Of a DNA stretch of 24,304 nt, positions 1-9,751 are shown one piece after another. Position 1 is the stretch's first letter, and the number at the start of each line of letters is the position of its first letter. The position numbers and the translations under genes were made by a program. A model generated the notes under the pieces. That model saw nothing but the letters and a program-made list of their open reading frames with translations. It did no database searches and was not told the DNA's origin. Origin of the DNA: an uncultured Prevotella sp. (GTDB lineage Bacteria; Bacteroidota; Bacteroidia; Bacteroidales; Bacteroidaceae); the NCBI GenBank assembly GCA_902497035.1, contig CABVDL010000036.1, positions 1-24,304 on the forward strand, given 5' to 3'.

Positions 1-84
1 TTATTCTCGATTCAAGGTGACGCATTGACGAAGGCAGGGGGCTATTTTTTCTCTTATTTATTCCCATGTCGTCTAAATATTTTG

Positions 85-92
85 TAACTTTG
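85..92 (+). promoter_or_regulatory. Bacteroidetes-type -7 element for leuS operon
   Basis: The octamer TAACTTTG fits the Bacteroidetes primary sigma factor consensus TAnnTTTG. Transcription would begin about 4 bp downstream, giving a leader of about 34 nt before the leuS ATG. I do not see a convincing TTG -33 element at the usual distance, so this rests on the -7 box alone. Confidence 0.55.
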
Positions 93-129
93 CACTATAA
101 TAAAAACAACACGCATATTAAATAACGAC

Positions 130-3009
<2,880 letters not shown>

Positions 3010-3015
3010 CCCGCC

Positions 3016-4014
3016 ATGACCATCGACCATCGCATCGTATGGAATGAGGCCAAGGACTATATAGGCATCACCCTTGGCCTCGTCATCTATGCCGCCGCCT
3101 TCACCATCTTCCTCATGCCCTATGAGATTGTCACGGGAGGCGTGACGGGTATGTCGGCCATCATCTACTACGCCACGGGGTTCAGGCTTGAGAACACCTA
3201 CATGATCATCAACATCGCCCTGCTGGCCGTCGCCCTGAAGATACTCGGACTGAAGTTCATGGTGAAGACCATCTACGCCATCTTCGTGCTGTATTTCCTG
3301 CTGAAGTTCGCCCAGATGCTCATGCCCGTCGATGCCGAGGGCAATTACATCAAGATTCTTGGGCAGAACCAGGACTTCATGTCGCTGCTCATCGGCTGCT
3401 GCTTCACCGGCACGGCCTTGGCCATAGTCTTCATGAACAACGGCTCTACGGGCGGCACCGACATCATAGCCGCCTGCGTCAACAAGTACCGCGACGTGTC
3501 GCTGGGACAGGTACTCATGGCCGTCGATTTCCTCATTATCGGCAGCTGCTTCTTCTTCCCGCAGTTCGGCGACATCATCAACCGCCTGCACAAGGTGGTG
3601 TTCGGACTGTGCACCATGGTGGTGGAGAACTTCATGCTCGACCACGTGATGAACATCCAGCGGCAGAGCGTACAGTTCATGATCTTCTCGAAGAAGTCGA
3701 AGGAGATAGCCTACGCCATCGGCACGCAGCTCGATCGGGGCATCACCATCCTCGACGGCCACGGCTGGTACACCGGCCAGGACATGAAGGTGCTGTGCAT
3801 TCTCGCGCGGAAGCGCGAGAGCTCTACCATCTTCCGCATCATCAAAATCATCGACCCCAACGCCTTTGTCTCGCAGAGCAGCGTCATCGGCGTCTATGGA
3901 GAGGGCTTCGACCACGTGAAGATAAAGGTGAACAAGCACCATAAGGACCAAATGATGAGAAACATGCCGCAGCAACCCACTGAGGCTGCCCGGCCACAGG
4001 ACAAACAACAGTAA
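3016..4014 (+). CDS. YitT family membrane protein (DUF161 plus DUF2179)
   Basis: Inner-membrane protein of 332 residues. About six hydrophobic segments lie within residues 17-211. The glycine-rich motifs GGVTGMS (41-47) and GSTGGTD (143-149) mark the two internally related halves of the YitT/DUF161 fold. Residues about 220-305 form the soluble DUF2179 domain, with the characteristic stretch RGITILDGHGWYTG. The tail (307-332) is rich in His, Gln and charged residues and looks disordered. The family is widespread in Firmicutes and Bacteroidetes; its transport substrate or role is not settled, so I assign none. It starts 6 bp after leuS and ends 3 bp before rdgB, so co-transcription is likely, although no functional link among the three is obvious. 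Confidence 0.9.
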   Translation: MTIDHRIVWNEAKDYIGITLGLVIYAAAFTIFLMPYEIVTGGVTGMSAIIYYATGFRLENTYMIINIALLAVALKILGLKFMVKTIYAIFVLYFLLKFAQMLMPVDAEGNYIKILGQNQDFMSLLIGCCFTGTALAIVFMNNGSTGGTDIIAACVNKYRDVSLGQVLMAVDFLIIGSCFFFPQFGDIINRLHKVVFGLCTMVVENFMLDHVMNIQRQSVQFMIFSKKSKEIAYAIGTQLDRGITILDGHGWYTGQDMKVLCILARKRESSTIFRIIKIIDPNAFVSQSSVIGVYGEGFDHVKIKVNKHHKDQMMRNMPQQPTEAARPQDKQQ

Positions 4015-4017
4015 GCC

Positions 4018-4620
4018 ATGAGAATAGTATTTGCCACCAACAACGCGCACAAGCTGCAGGAAATAAGAGAGATACTCGGCCCCGACTTCGAGATTGTGTC
4101 GCTCAGCGACATCGGCTGCCACGAGGACATCCCGGAGACGGGCATGACGCTCGAGGCCAACGCCCACCAGAAGGCGGAATACATCTTCGACCACTACCAC
4201 CTAGACTGCTTTGCCGACGACACCGGCCTCGAGGTGGACGCGCTCGGCGGGGAGCCGGGGGTGCACTCGGCACGCTATGCCGAAGGCACCGACCACGACA
4301 GCGAGGCCAACATGGCCAAGCTGCTCCGCAAGCTGGGCGACAACACCAACCGCAAGGCACGCTTCCGCACGGTCATCTCGCTCATACAGATGGAGGGCGG
4401 CAACCCGCGGTGCAGCCGGGAGTATCAGTTTGAGGGAGAGGTGAGCGGACACATCGACTATCAGCGCCACGGCAACGGGGGCTTCGGCTACGACCCCATC
4501 TTCATTCCCGACGGCTACGACAAGAGCTTCGCGGAACTGGGTGAGGAGGTGAAAAACAAGATAAGCCACCGCGCAAGGGCCGTGAAGAAACTCGCGGAGT
4601 GGCTGACAACCGAGGAATGA
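4018..4620 (+). CDS. rdgB: RdgB/HAM1 family XTP/dITP diphosphatase
   Basis: House-cleaning nucleotide pyrophosphatase that hydrolyses non-canonical purine triphosphates (dITP, XTP, ITP) to monophosphates and keeps them out of DNA and RNA. The 200-residue length is normal. The N-terminal FATNNAHKLQEI motif is the family triphosphate-binding signature. FADDTGLEVDAL carries the metal-binding and catalytic acidic residues (Asp67 and Asp68). GGFGYDPIF and the C-terminal SHR triplet (base recognition) are present. It lies 3 bp after the YitT-family gene, so translational coupling is plausible. Its 3' end is followed at once by a repeat-rich spacer with no other gene. Confidence 0.96.
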   Translation: MRIVFATNNAHKLQEIREILGPDFEIVSLSDIGCHEDIPETGMTLEANAHQKAEYIFDHYHLDCFADDTGLEVDALGGEPGVHSARYAEGTDHDSEANMAKLLRKLGDNTNRKARFRTVISLIQMEGGNPRCSREYQFEGEVSGHIDYQRHGNGGFGYDPIFIPDGYDKSFAELGEEVKNKISHRARAVKKLAEWLTTEE

Positions 4621-4667
4621 TTCCGCTGAGGGTAATCTATCACGCGGAGCGGATGCGTGTGTTTTCC

Positions 4668-4770
4668 GCACGCGGATGTTTTTCCGCACGCGGATGTTTT
4701 TTTGCACGCGGATGTTTTTTTGCACGCGGATGTTTTCCGCACGCGGATGATTTTTTTGCACGCTGATTGC
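4668..4770. repeat. 18-bp minisatellite with hairpin and T-tract units
   Basis: Six head-to-tail units begin with GCACGCGGATG (the last reads GCACGCTGATT) at 4668, 4686, 4704, 4722, 4739 and 4758, each followed by a T-run of varying length. Units preceded by TCC can form the small stem TCCG-CACG-CGGA followed by T residues on the plus strand. It begins 48 bp after the rdgB stop, so it may help end rdgB transcription. Confidence 0.8.
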
Positions 4771-4808
4771 GCTGAGATCGCTGATGTTTTTGATTTACGC
4801 TGATGATT

Positions 4809-4840
4809 CGTAGGGGCGGGGTTCATCCCCGCCCTAACCC
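4809..4840. repeat. REP-like palindrome (GGGGCGGGG type), copy 1
   Basis: GGGGCGGGG and CCCCGCCC arms flank a TTCAT loop, followed by TAACCC. The same core, with TTCAT or TTTAT/ATAAA loops, recurs at 4979, 12749, 12881, 21686, 21764 and 21856 in this window. Confidence 0.85.
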
Positions 4841-4978
4841 CTACAACAAATCCCTAACCCCCGCACGGCACCACTATATATCCGTTTTGGTTCCGCCCTA
4901 CCCCCCGCACGGCACCACAATATATCCGTTTTGGTTCCACCGTCCTTACGCACTGCGGAAAATCCATTTTGGTTCCAT

Positions 4979-5011
4979 CGTAGGGGCGGGGTTCATCCCC
5001 GCCCTAACCCC
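4979..5011. repeat. REP-like palindrome (GGGGCGGGG type), copy 2
   Basis: Near-identical to the copy at 4809, in the same orientation. It ends in the CCGCACGGCACC sequence that also occurs twice between the two copies, so the spacer grew by duplication of a composite unit. Confidence 0.85.
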
Positions 5012-5091
5012 CGCACGGCACCGCGGATTATCCGTGTAGCATGTAATATTTTAGTGCATAGTCCGTTATTCAAACATATAAAATAAATATT

Positions 5092-7119
5092 ATGCCTGAA
5101 ATTATGACAAAGAATCATTTATATTGGCTGCTGTTGCTGTTTACCTTATCATTGTCCATGCCCGCGCGCGCGCAGTGGCGCAATTACCTCAGCTATAACT
5201 CACCGACGGAAATTGAGAAGACCGCTGACGGCAAACTCTATGTGCTGGCCTCTGGCGGACTCTACTCCTACGACCCCACCAGCCAGGAACTGCAGACCTA
5301 CGACAAGACCAACGTGCTGTCAAGCTCCTACATCGACCACATCGCCTGGTGCCAGAGCGCAAAACGGCTCGTCATCATCTACAGCGACTACAACATCGAC
5401 CTGCTCGGCGACAACGGCAACGTCACCAACATGCCGGCCTATAAGAACACATCGATGACTGAGGACAAAACCATCAACAGCATAGATGTCTCAGGCAAAT
5501 ACGCCTATCTCTCCACCGGCTTCGGCATTGTAAGCGTCAACGTGGCCAACGGAGAATTCCGCAACACCTACAAGCTCGGCTTCAGCGTCAACTACAGCTA
5601 CGTAGAGGGCAACTACCTCTACGCGGCCAGCCAAAGCAAAGGACTTTACCGCGGACTGCTCACCGACAACCTTGTCGACCCGGCCAAGTGGACCAGGGTG
5701 GGCAACTACGTCAGCCGGACCAAGACCGTCGACCCCAGCCTGCTGGCACAAGTGAGCAACGCGCAGCCCGGCGGACCCGAATACAACTATTTCGGCTTCA
5801 TGCGCATCCTCAACGGACAGCTCTATACCTGCAACGGACCGTATTTCGACGACACACCCTCAAGTATACAGATTTACAACTTCGACACTAAGGAATGGAC
5901 CGTCTACCCAAACGACGGCATCACCGAAAAGACAGGCAGCCATTACCGTGACATCTTCAGCCTCGACATCGACCCGCGCAACAGCAACCACCTGATGGCA
6001 GGAGGACACAGCGGACTCTACGAGTTTCTCAACGGTGAGTTCGTCAACTACTACGCCATGCACAACTCTCCCATCGAGGCGTTCAACAACAAAAGCGTCG
6101 ACTATCAGCTCGTCTATGGCGTGAAATACGACAGCGACGGCAACCTATGGGTGCTCAACAGCCAGGCGCCGACGCAGTCGCTGCTGGAATATACGGCCGA
6201 CGGCAAGTGGGTATCCCACTCCAAACCGACACTGATGCGACTCACCGAAGGCAAATTCACCAACAAGAGCCTCGGCGAACTGATGGACATGAAGTTTGAC
6301 AGCCGGGGCCTGCTGTGGTTTGTCAACAACAACTGGAGCACACCCTCGTTCTATGCCTACCAGATCAGCACCGACGCCATCAACACCTTCGACAATTTTG
6401 TCAACGAGGACGGCACGACCGTGATAAACACCGGCGTGCGCTGCATTGCCGAGGACCACGACAACAACATGTGGATTGGCACCACCGGCGGCCTGCTGAT
6501 GCTGGACCCTGTCCAGATAACGGCTGAAAATCCTGTGCTGACACAGGTCAAGGTGCCGCGCAACGACGGCACCAACTATGCCGACTACCTGCTCTCGGGC
6601 GTTGACGTGATGGCCATTGCCGTCGACGCGGCCAACCGCAAATGGATAGGCACCGGCGGCAACGGCGTCTATCTCGTCAGTGCCGACAACATGCACCAGC
6701 TGAGGCATTTCACGGCTGCCAACAGTCCGCTGCTCTCCGACATCGTGCAGGCCATCGCCATCAACGAGAAAACCGGCGAGGTGTTCTTCGGCACCGACAA
6801 AGGCCTCTGCTCCTATACCACCTCCTCGGCCACCACCGGCGAGGGCATGACCAAGGACAATGTCTATGCCTATCCCAACCCCGTGAGACCCGGCTACAAC
6901 GGCGCCATCACCATCACGGGACTCGACGAGAATGCCGACGTGAAAATCGTCACCTCAAGCGGCGCGCTGGTCCATGAAGGCAAGGCCATCAACGGCGAGT
7001 ACCGTTGGTACGGACTCGACCGCGACGGCAAGCGCGTGGCCAGCGGCATATATATGGTTGAGGTGGCCACGGCGGACGGTGAGAAAGGCGTGGTGTGTAA
7101 AATAGCTATTGTAAAGTAA
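5092..7119 (+). CDS. porZ: PorZ-like type IX secretion system surface protein
   Basis: Secreted protein of 675 residues. A signal peptide spans roughly residues 5-27 (hydrophobic core WLLLLFTLSLSM, cleavage after PARA); the internal ATG at 5104 would serve equally well as the start. The mature N-terminus, QWRNYLSYNSPTEI followed by a GGLYSYDP propeller blade, resembles PorZ of Porphyromonas gingivalis, which belongs to the surface attachment complex that processes type IX cargo and links it to A-LPS. Repeated blade motifs such as GNLWVLNS, GLLWFVNNN, NNMWIGTTGGLLM and NRKWIGTGGNGVYLV indicate two beta-propellers. Residues about 590-675 (AYPNPVRPGYNG to the final KIAIVK) form the type A C-terminal beta-sandwich. 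P. gingivalis PorZ is somewhat longer (about 776). The gene stands alone between repeat spacers. I am sure of the fold and quite sure of the PorZ assignment over a generic propeller sensor. Confidence 0.82.
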   Translation: MPEIMTKNHLYWLLLLFTLSLSMPARAQWRNYLSYNSPTEIEKTADGKLYVLASGGLYSYDPTSQELQTYDKTNVLSSSYIDHIAWCQSAKRLVIIYSDYNIDLLGDNGNVTNMPAYKNTSMTEDKTINSIDVSGKYAYLSTGFGIVSVNVANGEFRNTYKLGFSVNYSYVEGNYLYAASQSKGLYRGLLTDNLVDPAKWTRVGNYVSRTKTVDPSLLAQVSNAQPGGPEYNYFGFMRILNGQLYTCNGPYFDDTPSSIQIYNFDTKEWTVYPNDGITEKTGSHYRDIFSLDIDPRNSNHLMAGGHSGLYEFLNGEFVNYYAMHNSPIEAFNNKSVDYQLVYGVKYDSDGNLWVLNSQAPTQSLLEYTADGKWVSHSKPTLMRLTEGKFTNKSLGELMDMKFDSRGLLWFVNNNWSTPSFYAYQISTDAINTFDNFVNEDGTTVINTGVRCIAEDHDNNMWIGTTGGLLMLDPVQITAENPVLTQVKVPRNDGTNYADYLLSGVDVMAIAVDAANRKWIGTGGNGVYLVSADNMHQLRHFTAANSPLLSDIVQAIAINEKTGEVFFGTDKGLCSYTTSSATTGEGMTKDNVYAYPNPVRPGYNGAITITGLDENADVKIVTSSGALVHEGKAINGEYRWYGLDRDGKRVASGIYMVEVATADGEKGVVCKIAIVK

Positions 7120-7129
7120 TCCTGTGAGC

Positions 7130-7166
7130 GGTAGCCATCGCGGCAGTGGCATTGCTGGCGGCTACC
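7130..7166 (+). terminator. Possible stem-loop downstream of porZ
   Basis: GGTAGCC (7130-7136) and GGCTACC (7160-7166) form a 7-bp inverted repeat 10 bp after the porZ stop. There is no T-run after it, so it may only be a structured 3' end. Confidence 0.3.
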
Positions 7167-7220
7167 CTGCTCTCAACGAGGGGAAAGTAGAGGTGATGCA
7201 GCGATAACCACCGCTTATTC

Positions 7221-7260
7221 TTATTCTTATATTAAGTTTTAAATAAGAGAATAAAATAAG
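7221..7260. other. AT-rich block, candidate DNA unwinding element
   Basis: These 40 bp contain only five G or C bases. Runs of TTATTC on the left and AATAAG/AATAAAATAAG on the right make an imperfect inverted repeat. The block directly adjoins the DnaA-box cluster, the usual arrangement for an origin melting region. Confidence 0.6.
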
Positions 7261-7276
7261 AGGATGAAGATATGTC

Positions 7277-7481
7277 TGTGGATAAGTGGATAACTCACTT
7301 TGATGCGCGACAAGTGGCTGAATGCTAATATTTTAACGAAATGATAACACTATGGATAAAGCGGTGCATTAAAAAAAGCAACTGTTTTCTTATCCACATT
7401 TTTTGATTTGTCAACGGGAGGATGTGGAAAACTATGACTTATCCACAGGGTTATCAATGGGTTTTTAATGAGTTTTCCACA
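7277..7481. other. oriC: Candidate chromosomal replication origin (oriC): DnaA-box cluster
   Basis: Seven nonamers match the DnaA box TTATCCACA with at most one mismatch. Perfect copies are at 7277-7285 (minus), 7390-7398 (plus) and 7439-7447 (plus). One-mismatch copies are at 7285-7293 (minus), 7351-7359 (minus), 7423-7431 (minus) and 7473-7481 (plus). All fall within 205 bp of non-coding DNA next to an AT-rich block. Such density is typical of bacterial oriC and very unlikely by chance in DNA this GC-rich. dnaA itself is not in the window. The four + strand genes to the left would run toward the origin, which is not what replication bias favours, so mapping by whole-genome skew would be decisive. 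Confidence 0.78.
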
Positions 7482-7499
7482 GAGTTATTAAATGGGAGG

Positions 7500-7560
7500 C
7501 TATAGATGCTATAGAAACTATAGAAACTATAGATGCTATAGAAGCTATAGAAAGCTATAG
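7500..7560. repeat. 9-bp CTATAG array, copy 1
   Basis: Seven consecutive CTATAG hexamers spaced 9 bp (once 10 bp) apart, with spacers ATG, AAA, AAA, ATG, AAG and AAAG. CTATAG is itself palindromic. The array begins 18 bp after the last DnaA box and ends 14 bp from the GT9 stop codon. A sister array lies at 20935-21015 after sucD. Confidence 0.9.
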
Positions 7561-7574
7561 CCCCCTTAAAAGCT

Positions 7575-8618
7575 TTACAGGTTTTTCTCCACCTTATTAA
7601 TAATAGCGTCAGGCTTGATAGCCGTGAGGCAGGCGTAGTCGCCGCGCAGGCAAGGCTTATTGCCGAAGATGGAGCAGGGACGGCAGGGTAGGGTGGTCTG
7701 CACGGCATTCTCCATCTTCTGGTTCCAGCCCATGAAGCCGGCGTAGGGATGGGTGGCCCCCCAGACGCTCACCACGGGTGTGCCCACGAGTGAGGCCAGG
7801 TGCATGTTGGCCGAGTCCATGCTCACCATCACGTCGAGATGGCTCATTAGGATGAGCTCATTGCGCAGGCCGTGCACCACGTCCGGCACCACGGTGCAGC
7901 TGCTGTTGCGCCTGGCTATCTCGTCGAGCTGCTGCCGCTCCCGCTGTCCGCCACCGAAAAGAAAGATGCGGCAGGAGGGATGGTGCTGCACGAGGCCGCT
8001 GATGACCTTTTCCATCAGATTGAGAGGATAAGCCTTGCCCTTATGGGCAGCAAACGGCGCAATGCCTATCCATTGCTGAAACGGCTTCTTCTCGCCGATG
8101 GCATCGGGCAGCAGGCGCAGACTTGCCTCCTCGGGTTTGAGCAGTGTGGTGAAGTTAATGGTGACGGGATAGCCCAGCTCGCCCAGCACCTCGCAATAGT
8201 TGTCGATGGAACTTTGTATGGGTTCCAACACCTTGTTGTTGCGCTGTGTGAGGCGCTTGCGCTCGGCGCGGTGCTTGTTGATATGCGCCACCTTGTACTG
8301 GTCGAGGTTGAACCTGAGACGCAGATAGTCCGACCGCAGCACATTGTGCAGGTCGGCGATGGCCGTGAAGTTCTTGGCCAGCAACCGCCGGTAGAGGGCG
8401 TTGAGCCCCTTGATGCCCTTATACTCCCCTTTGATGTCGGCCTCCATGAAGCCCACGTTGGGTGCCAGGTTTTCGAAGAGCGGACGCGCGAAGGGCCTCG
8501 ACAGCACTGTGACGCGCAGCTCTGGATATTGTCTGGCCAGGGAATAGACCACCGGCACGGTCATGGCGACATCACCGATGGCTGAGAAGCGGATGATGAG
8601 GATATGCTCAGTTTTCAC
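7575..8618 (-). CDS. GT9 family (heptosyltransferase-like) glycosyltransferase
   Basis: Probable LPS or lipooligosaccharide core glycosyltransferase of the ADP-heptose:LPS heptosyltransferase family, acting at the inner face of the inner membrane. The 347-residue length is normal. The N-terminal IIRFSAIGDV (8-17) is the GT9 start motif with the acceptor-side Asp16. The C-terminal Rossmann half has FLFGGG (219-224) for nucleotide binding and the SMDSANMHLA motif (266-275) followed by GTPVVSVWG. A Cys-rich end (Cys312, Cys315, Cys323, Cys330) is seen in many Bacteroidetes GT9 enzymes. The donor sugar cannot be deduced. Its ATG overlaps the DUF4254 stop by 4 bp, so the two are translationally coupled, with DUF4254 first. 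Confidence 0.92.
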   Translation of the reverse strand: MKTEHILIIRFSAIGDVAMTVPVVYSLARQYPELRVTVLSRPFARPLFENLAPNVGFMEADIKGEYKGIKGLNALYRRLLAKNFTAIADLHNVLRSDYLRLRFNLDQYKVAHINKHRAERKRLTQRNNKVLEPIQSSIDNYCEVLGELGYPVTINFTTLLKPEEASLRLLPDAIGEKKPFQQWIGIAPFAAHKGKAYPLNLMEKVISGLVQHHPSCRIFLFGGGQRERQQLDEIARRNSSCTVVPDVVHGLRNELILMSHLDVMVSMDSANMHLASLVGTPVVSVWGATHPYAGFMGWNQKMENAVQTTLPCRPCSIFGNKPCLRGDYACLTAIKPDAIINKVEKNL

Positions 8619-9226
8619 GCTTTCTTGTTATTGTATAAAACGGGGTTGGTGCTGGGGTCGTTGTACATCTTCATCTGCCTATAGACCTTCATGTATTTCT
8701 TTCCCTCCTTGATGTCCTCAAGCAGCTGGTCGATGGCCAGCGAGAGGTCTTTCTGCTGTTCCAGCAGCACATTGAGCTTGTCCTGGCAGCGCTGGCGGTG
8801 CTCCTCAGTGGCATCCTCGCGGCTCACCTGCTCACGCATGTGATAGATTTTCAGGGCGAGGATGGAGAGGCGGTCAACGGCCCAGGCGGGGCTCTCGGTG
8901 TTGAGACGTGCGTCAGGTCCCGGCACGACGTTGGAAAAATACTGGCGGAACCATGAGTCAATCTGCTCCACCAGGTCAGTGCGGTCCTGGTTGGACCGGT
9001 CAATGCGCCGCTTGATGGTAAGGGCCTCTAACGGGTCGATATGAGGGTCGCGGATAATATCCTCCAGATGCCATTGGACAGTGTCAATCCAGCATTTCAG
9101 ATAAAGCCGGTTCTCAATTGTCTCGTGGGTGTAAGGATTATTGATAGGCGTATCAATATCGTCTTTGACGTGATAATCCTCAATAGCTTTATTGAAGATT
9201 TCGTTGCAGTGCTCGGTAAATGACAT
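8615..9226 (-). CDS. DUF4254 domain protein
   Basis: Protein of 203 residues with no signal peptide or membrane segment; predicted mostly alpha-helical and rich in charged residues. The sequence around TIENRLYLKCWIDTVQWHLEDIIRDP and the later QEKLNVLLEQQ-like coiled segment (here QDKLNVLLEQQKDLS) fit the DUF4254 family of Bacteroidetes. No function is established. The 4-bp overlap with the GT9 gene and their shared promoter suggest a role with that glycosyltransferase in surface glycolipid assembly; this is inference from context. A good promoter lies 22 nt upstream of the predicted leader end (-7 at 9252-9259, -33 at 9280-9282), supporting this start. Confidence 0.82.
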   Translation of the reverse strand: MSFTEHCNEIFNKAIEDYHVKDDIDTPINNPYTHETIENRLYLKCWIDTVQWHLEDIIRDPHIDPLEALTIKRRIDRSNQDRTDLVEQIDSWFRQYFSNVVPGPDARLNTESPAWAVDRLSILALKIYHMREQVSREDATEEHRQRCQDKLNVLLEQQKDLSLAIDQLLEDIKEGKKYMKVYRQMKMYNDPSTNPVLYNNKKA

Positions 9227-9251
9227 AATCTGATTGATTTATAGATTACTG

Positions 9252-9282
9252 CAAAGGTAAGAACTATTTTTGAAGTACGCAA
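9252..9282 (-). promoter_or_regulatory. Promoter of the DUF4254-GT9 operon
   Basis: On the minus strand TTG (9280-9282) is followed after 20 bp by TACCTTTG (9252-9259), a full match to the Bacteroidetes consensus. The predicted leader is about 22 nt. Confidence 0.75.
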
Positions 9283-9302
9283 GACAGAATGAGCGAAAAA
9301 AT

Positions 9303-9327
9303 TGCACAATATCATATAGATTGTGCA
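9303..9327. promoter_or_regulatory. Palindrome between the divergent DUF4254 and acpP promoters
   Basis: TGCACAAT (9303-9310) and ATTGTGCA (9320-9327) are perfect 8-bp inverted arms around a 9-bp spacer. The site lies between the two divergent -33 elements (9280 and 9355), where a dimeric regulator could touch both promoters. No regulator is identified. Confidence 0.45.
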
Positions 9328-9354
9328 GTTAACAGTCATTTTTTTTGCGTTTTA

Positions 9355-9386
9355 TTTGCGTAATTGCCAAAAAGTTAGTTACTTTG
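9355..9386 (+). promoter_or_regulatory. Promoter of acpP
   Basis: TTTG (9355-9358) is followed after 20 bp by TTACTTTG (9379-9386), one mismatch from TAnnTTTG. The predicted leader to the acpP ATG is about 53 nt. Confidence 0.7.
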
Positions 9387-9442
9387 CACCCGATTTTGTG
9401 CAAGCATTACAATTTTATAAATTAATATTAACTGTTACAATT

Positions 9443-9679
9443 ATGTCAGAAATCGAATCAAAAGTTAAGGCTATTATCGTTGATAAGCTTGGTGTGGATG
9501 AAGCAGATGTAAAACCCGAAGCAAGTTTCACAAATGACCTTGGCGCCGACTCTCTCGACACCGTTGAGCTCATCATGGAGTTTGAGAAAGAGTTTGGCAT
9601 CTCTATCCCTGACGATAAGGCTGAGACTATTCAGACTGTGCAGGACGCCATCAACTATATTCAGGAGAACGCTAAGTAA
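9443..9679 (+). CDS. acpP: Acyl carrier protein
   Basis: Small acidic carrier of 78 residues that holds growing acyl chains on 4'-phosphopantetheine during type II fatty acid synthesis. The attachment motif is GADSLDTVEL with Ser37. The four-helix ACP pattern is complete, beginning MSEIESKVKAIIVDKLGV. The open frame extends 40 codons upstream, but that stretch crosses the promoter and does not resemble an ACP, so the ATG at 9443 is the start. Upstream is a divergent promoter region; downstream is a strong hairpin before fabF. The acpP-fabF-rnc order is a widely conserved cluster. Confidence 0.98.
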   Translation: MSEIESKVKAIIVDKLGVDEADVKPEASFTNDLGADSLDTVELIMEFEKEFGISIPDDKAETIQTVQDAINYIQENAK

Positions 9680-9692
9680 GTTGGTGACATAC

Positions 9693-9735
9693 ATTTAGCG
9701 TTTAATGAGTTAGCTCGTTAAACGCTAAATTTTTT
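9693..9735 (+). terminator. Intrinsic terminator or attenuator between acpP and fabF
   Basis: ATTTAGCGTTTAA (9693-9705) pairs perfectly with TTAAACGCTAAAT (9718-9730), extended inside by GAG/CTC, and six T residues follow (9730-9735). Because fabF starts only 17 bp later with no separate promoter visible, this probably ends most but not all transcripts, giving acpP mRNA in excess over fabF-rnc. Confidence 0.8.
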
Positions 9736-9751
9736 AATATTAAATCAATCA

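Larger units (their letters stand above)
4621..5091. other. Gene-free, repeat-filled spacer between rdgB and porZ
   Basis: This 471-bp stretch has no credible gene. It contains an 18-bp minisatellite (4668-4770), two copies of the palindromic GGGGCGGGG/CCCCGCCC element (4809-4840, 4979-5011), and between them repeats built around CCGCACGGCACC and ATCCGTTTTGGTTCC. An open frame across 4803-5039 merely translates these repeats. I see no convincing TAnnTTTG promoter directly upstream of porZ. Confidence 0.8.
7120..7574. other. Gene-free spacer holding the candidate origin
   Basis: These 455 bp lie between the converging 3' ends of porZ and the GT9 gene. In order they hold a short stem-loop, an AT-rich block, seven DnaA-box-like nonamers and a 9-bp CTATAG array. 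I see no gene here. Confidence 0.85.

Noticed and set aside
4201..4761. Minus-strand frame with a repeated KNIRV motif
   Set aside because: The repeat peptide is just the 18-bp minisatellite read on the other strand, and the rest is antisense to rdgB.
4803..5039. Plus-strand frame of 78 codons with a GFIPAL-type sequence
   Set aside because: It is a translation of GGGGCGGGG palindromes and associated repeats; similar frames appear at 12849-13061 and 21545-21817 wherever the repeat occurs.
7872..8585. A 237-codon plus-strand frame opposite the GT9 gene
   Set aside because: Antisense to a gene with clear GT9 motifs; no domain or promoter of its own.
9323..9442. 40-codon N-terminal extension of the acyl carrier protein
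   Set aside because: It runs through the promoter and has no ACP similarity; the ATG at 9443 gives the standard 78-residue protein.
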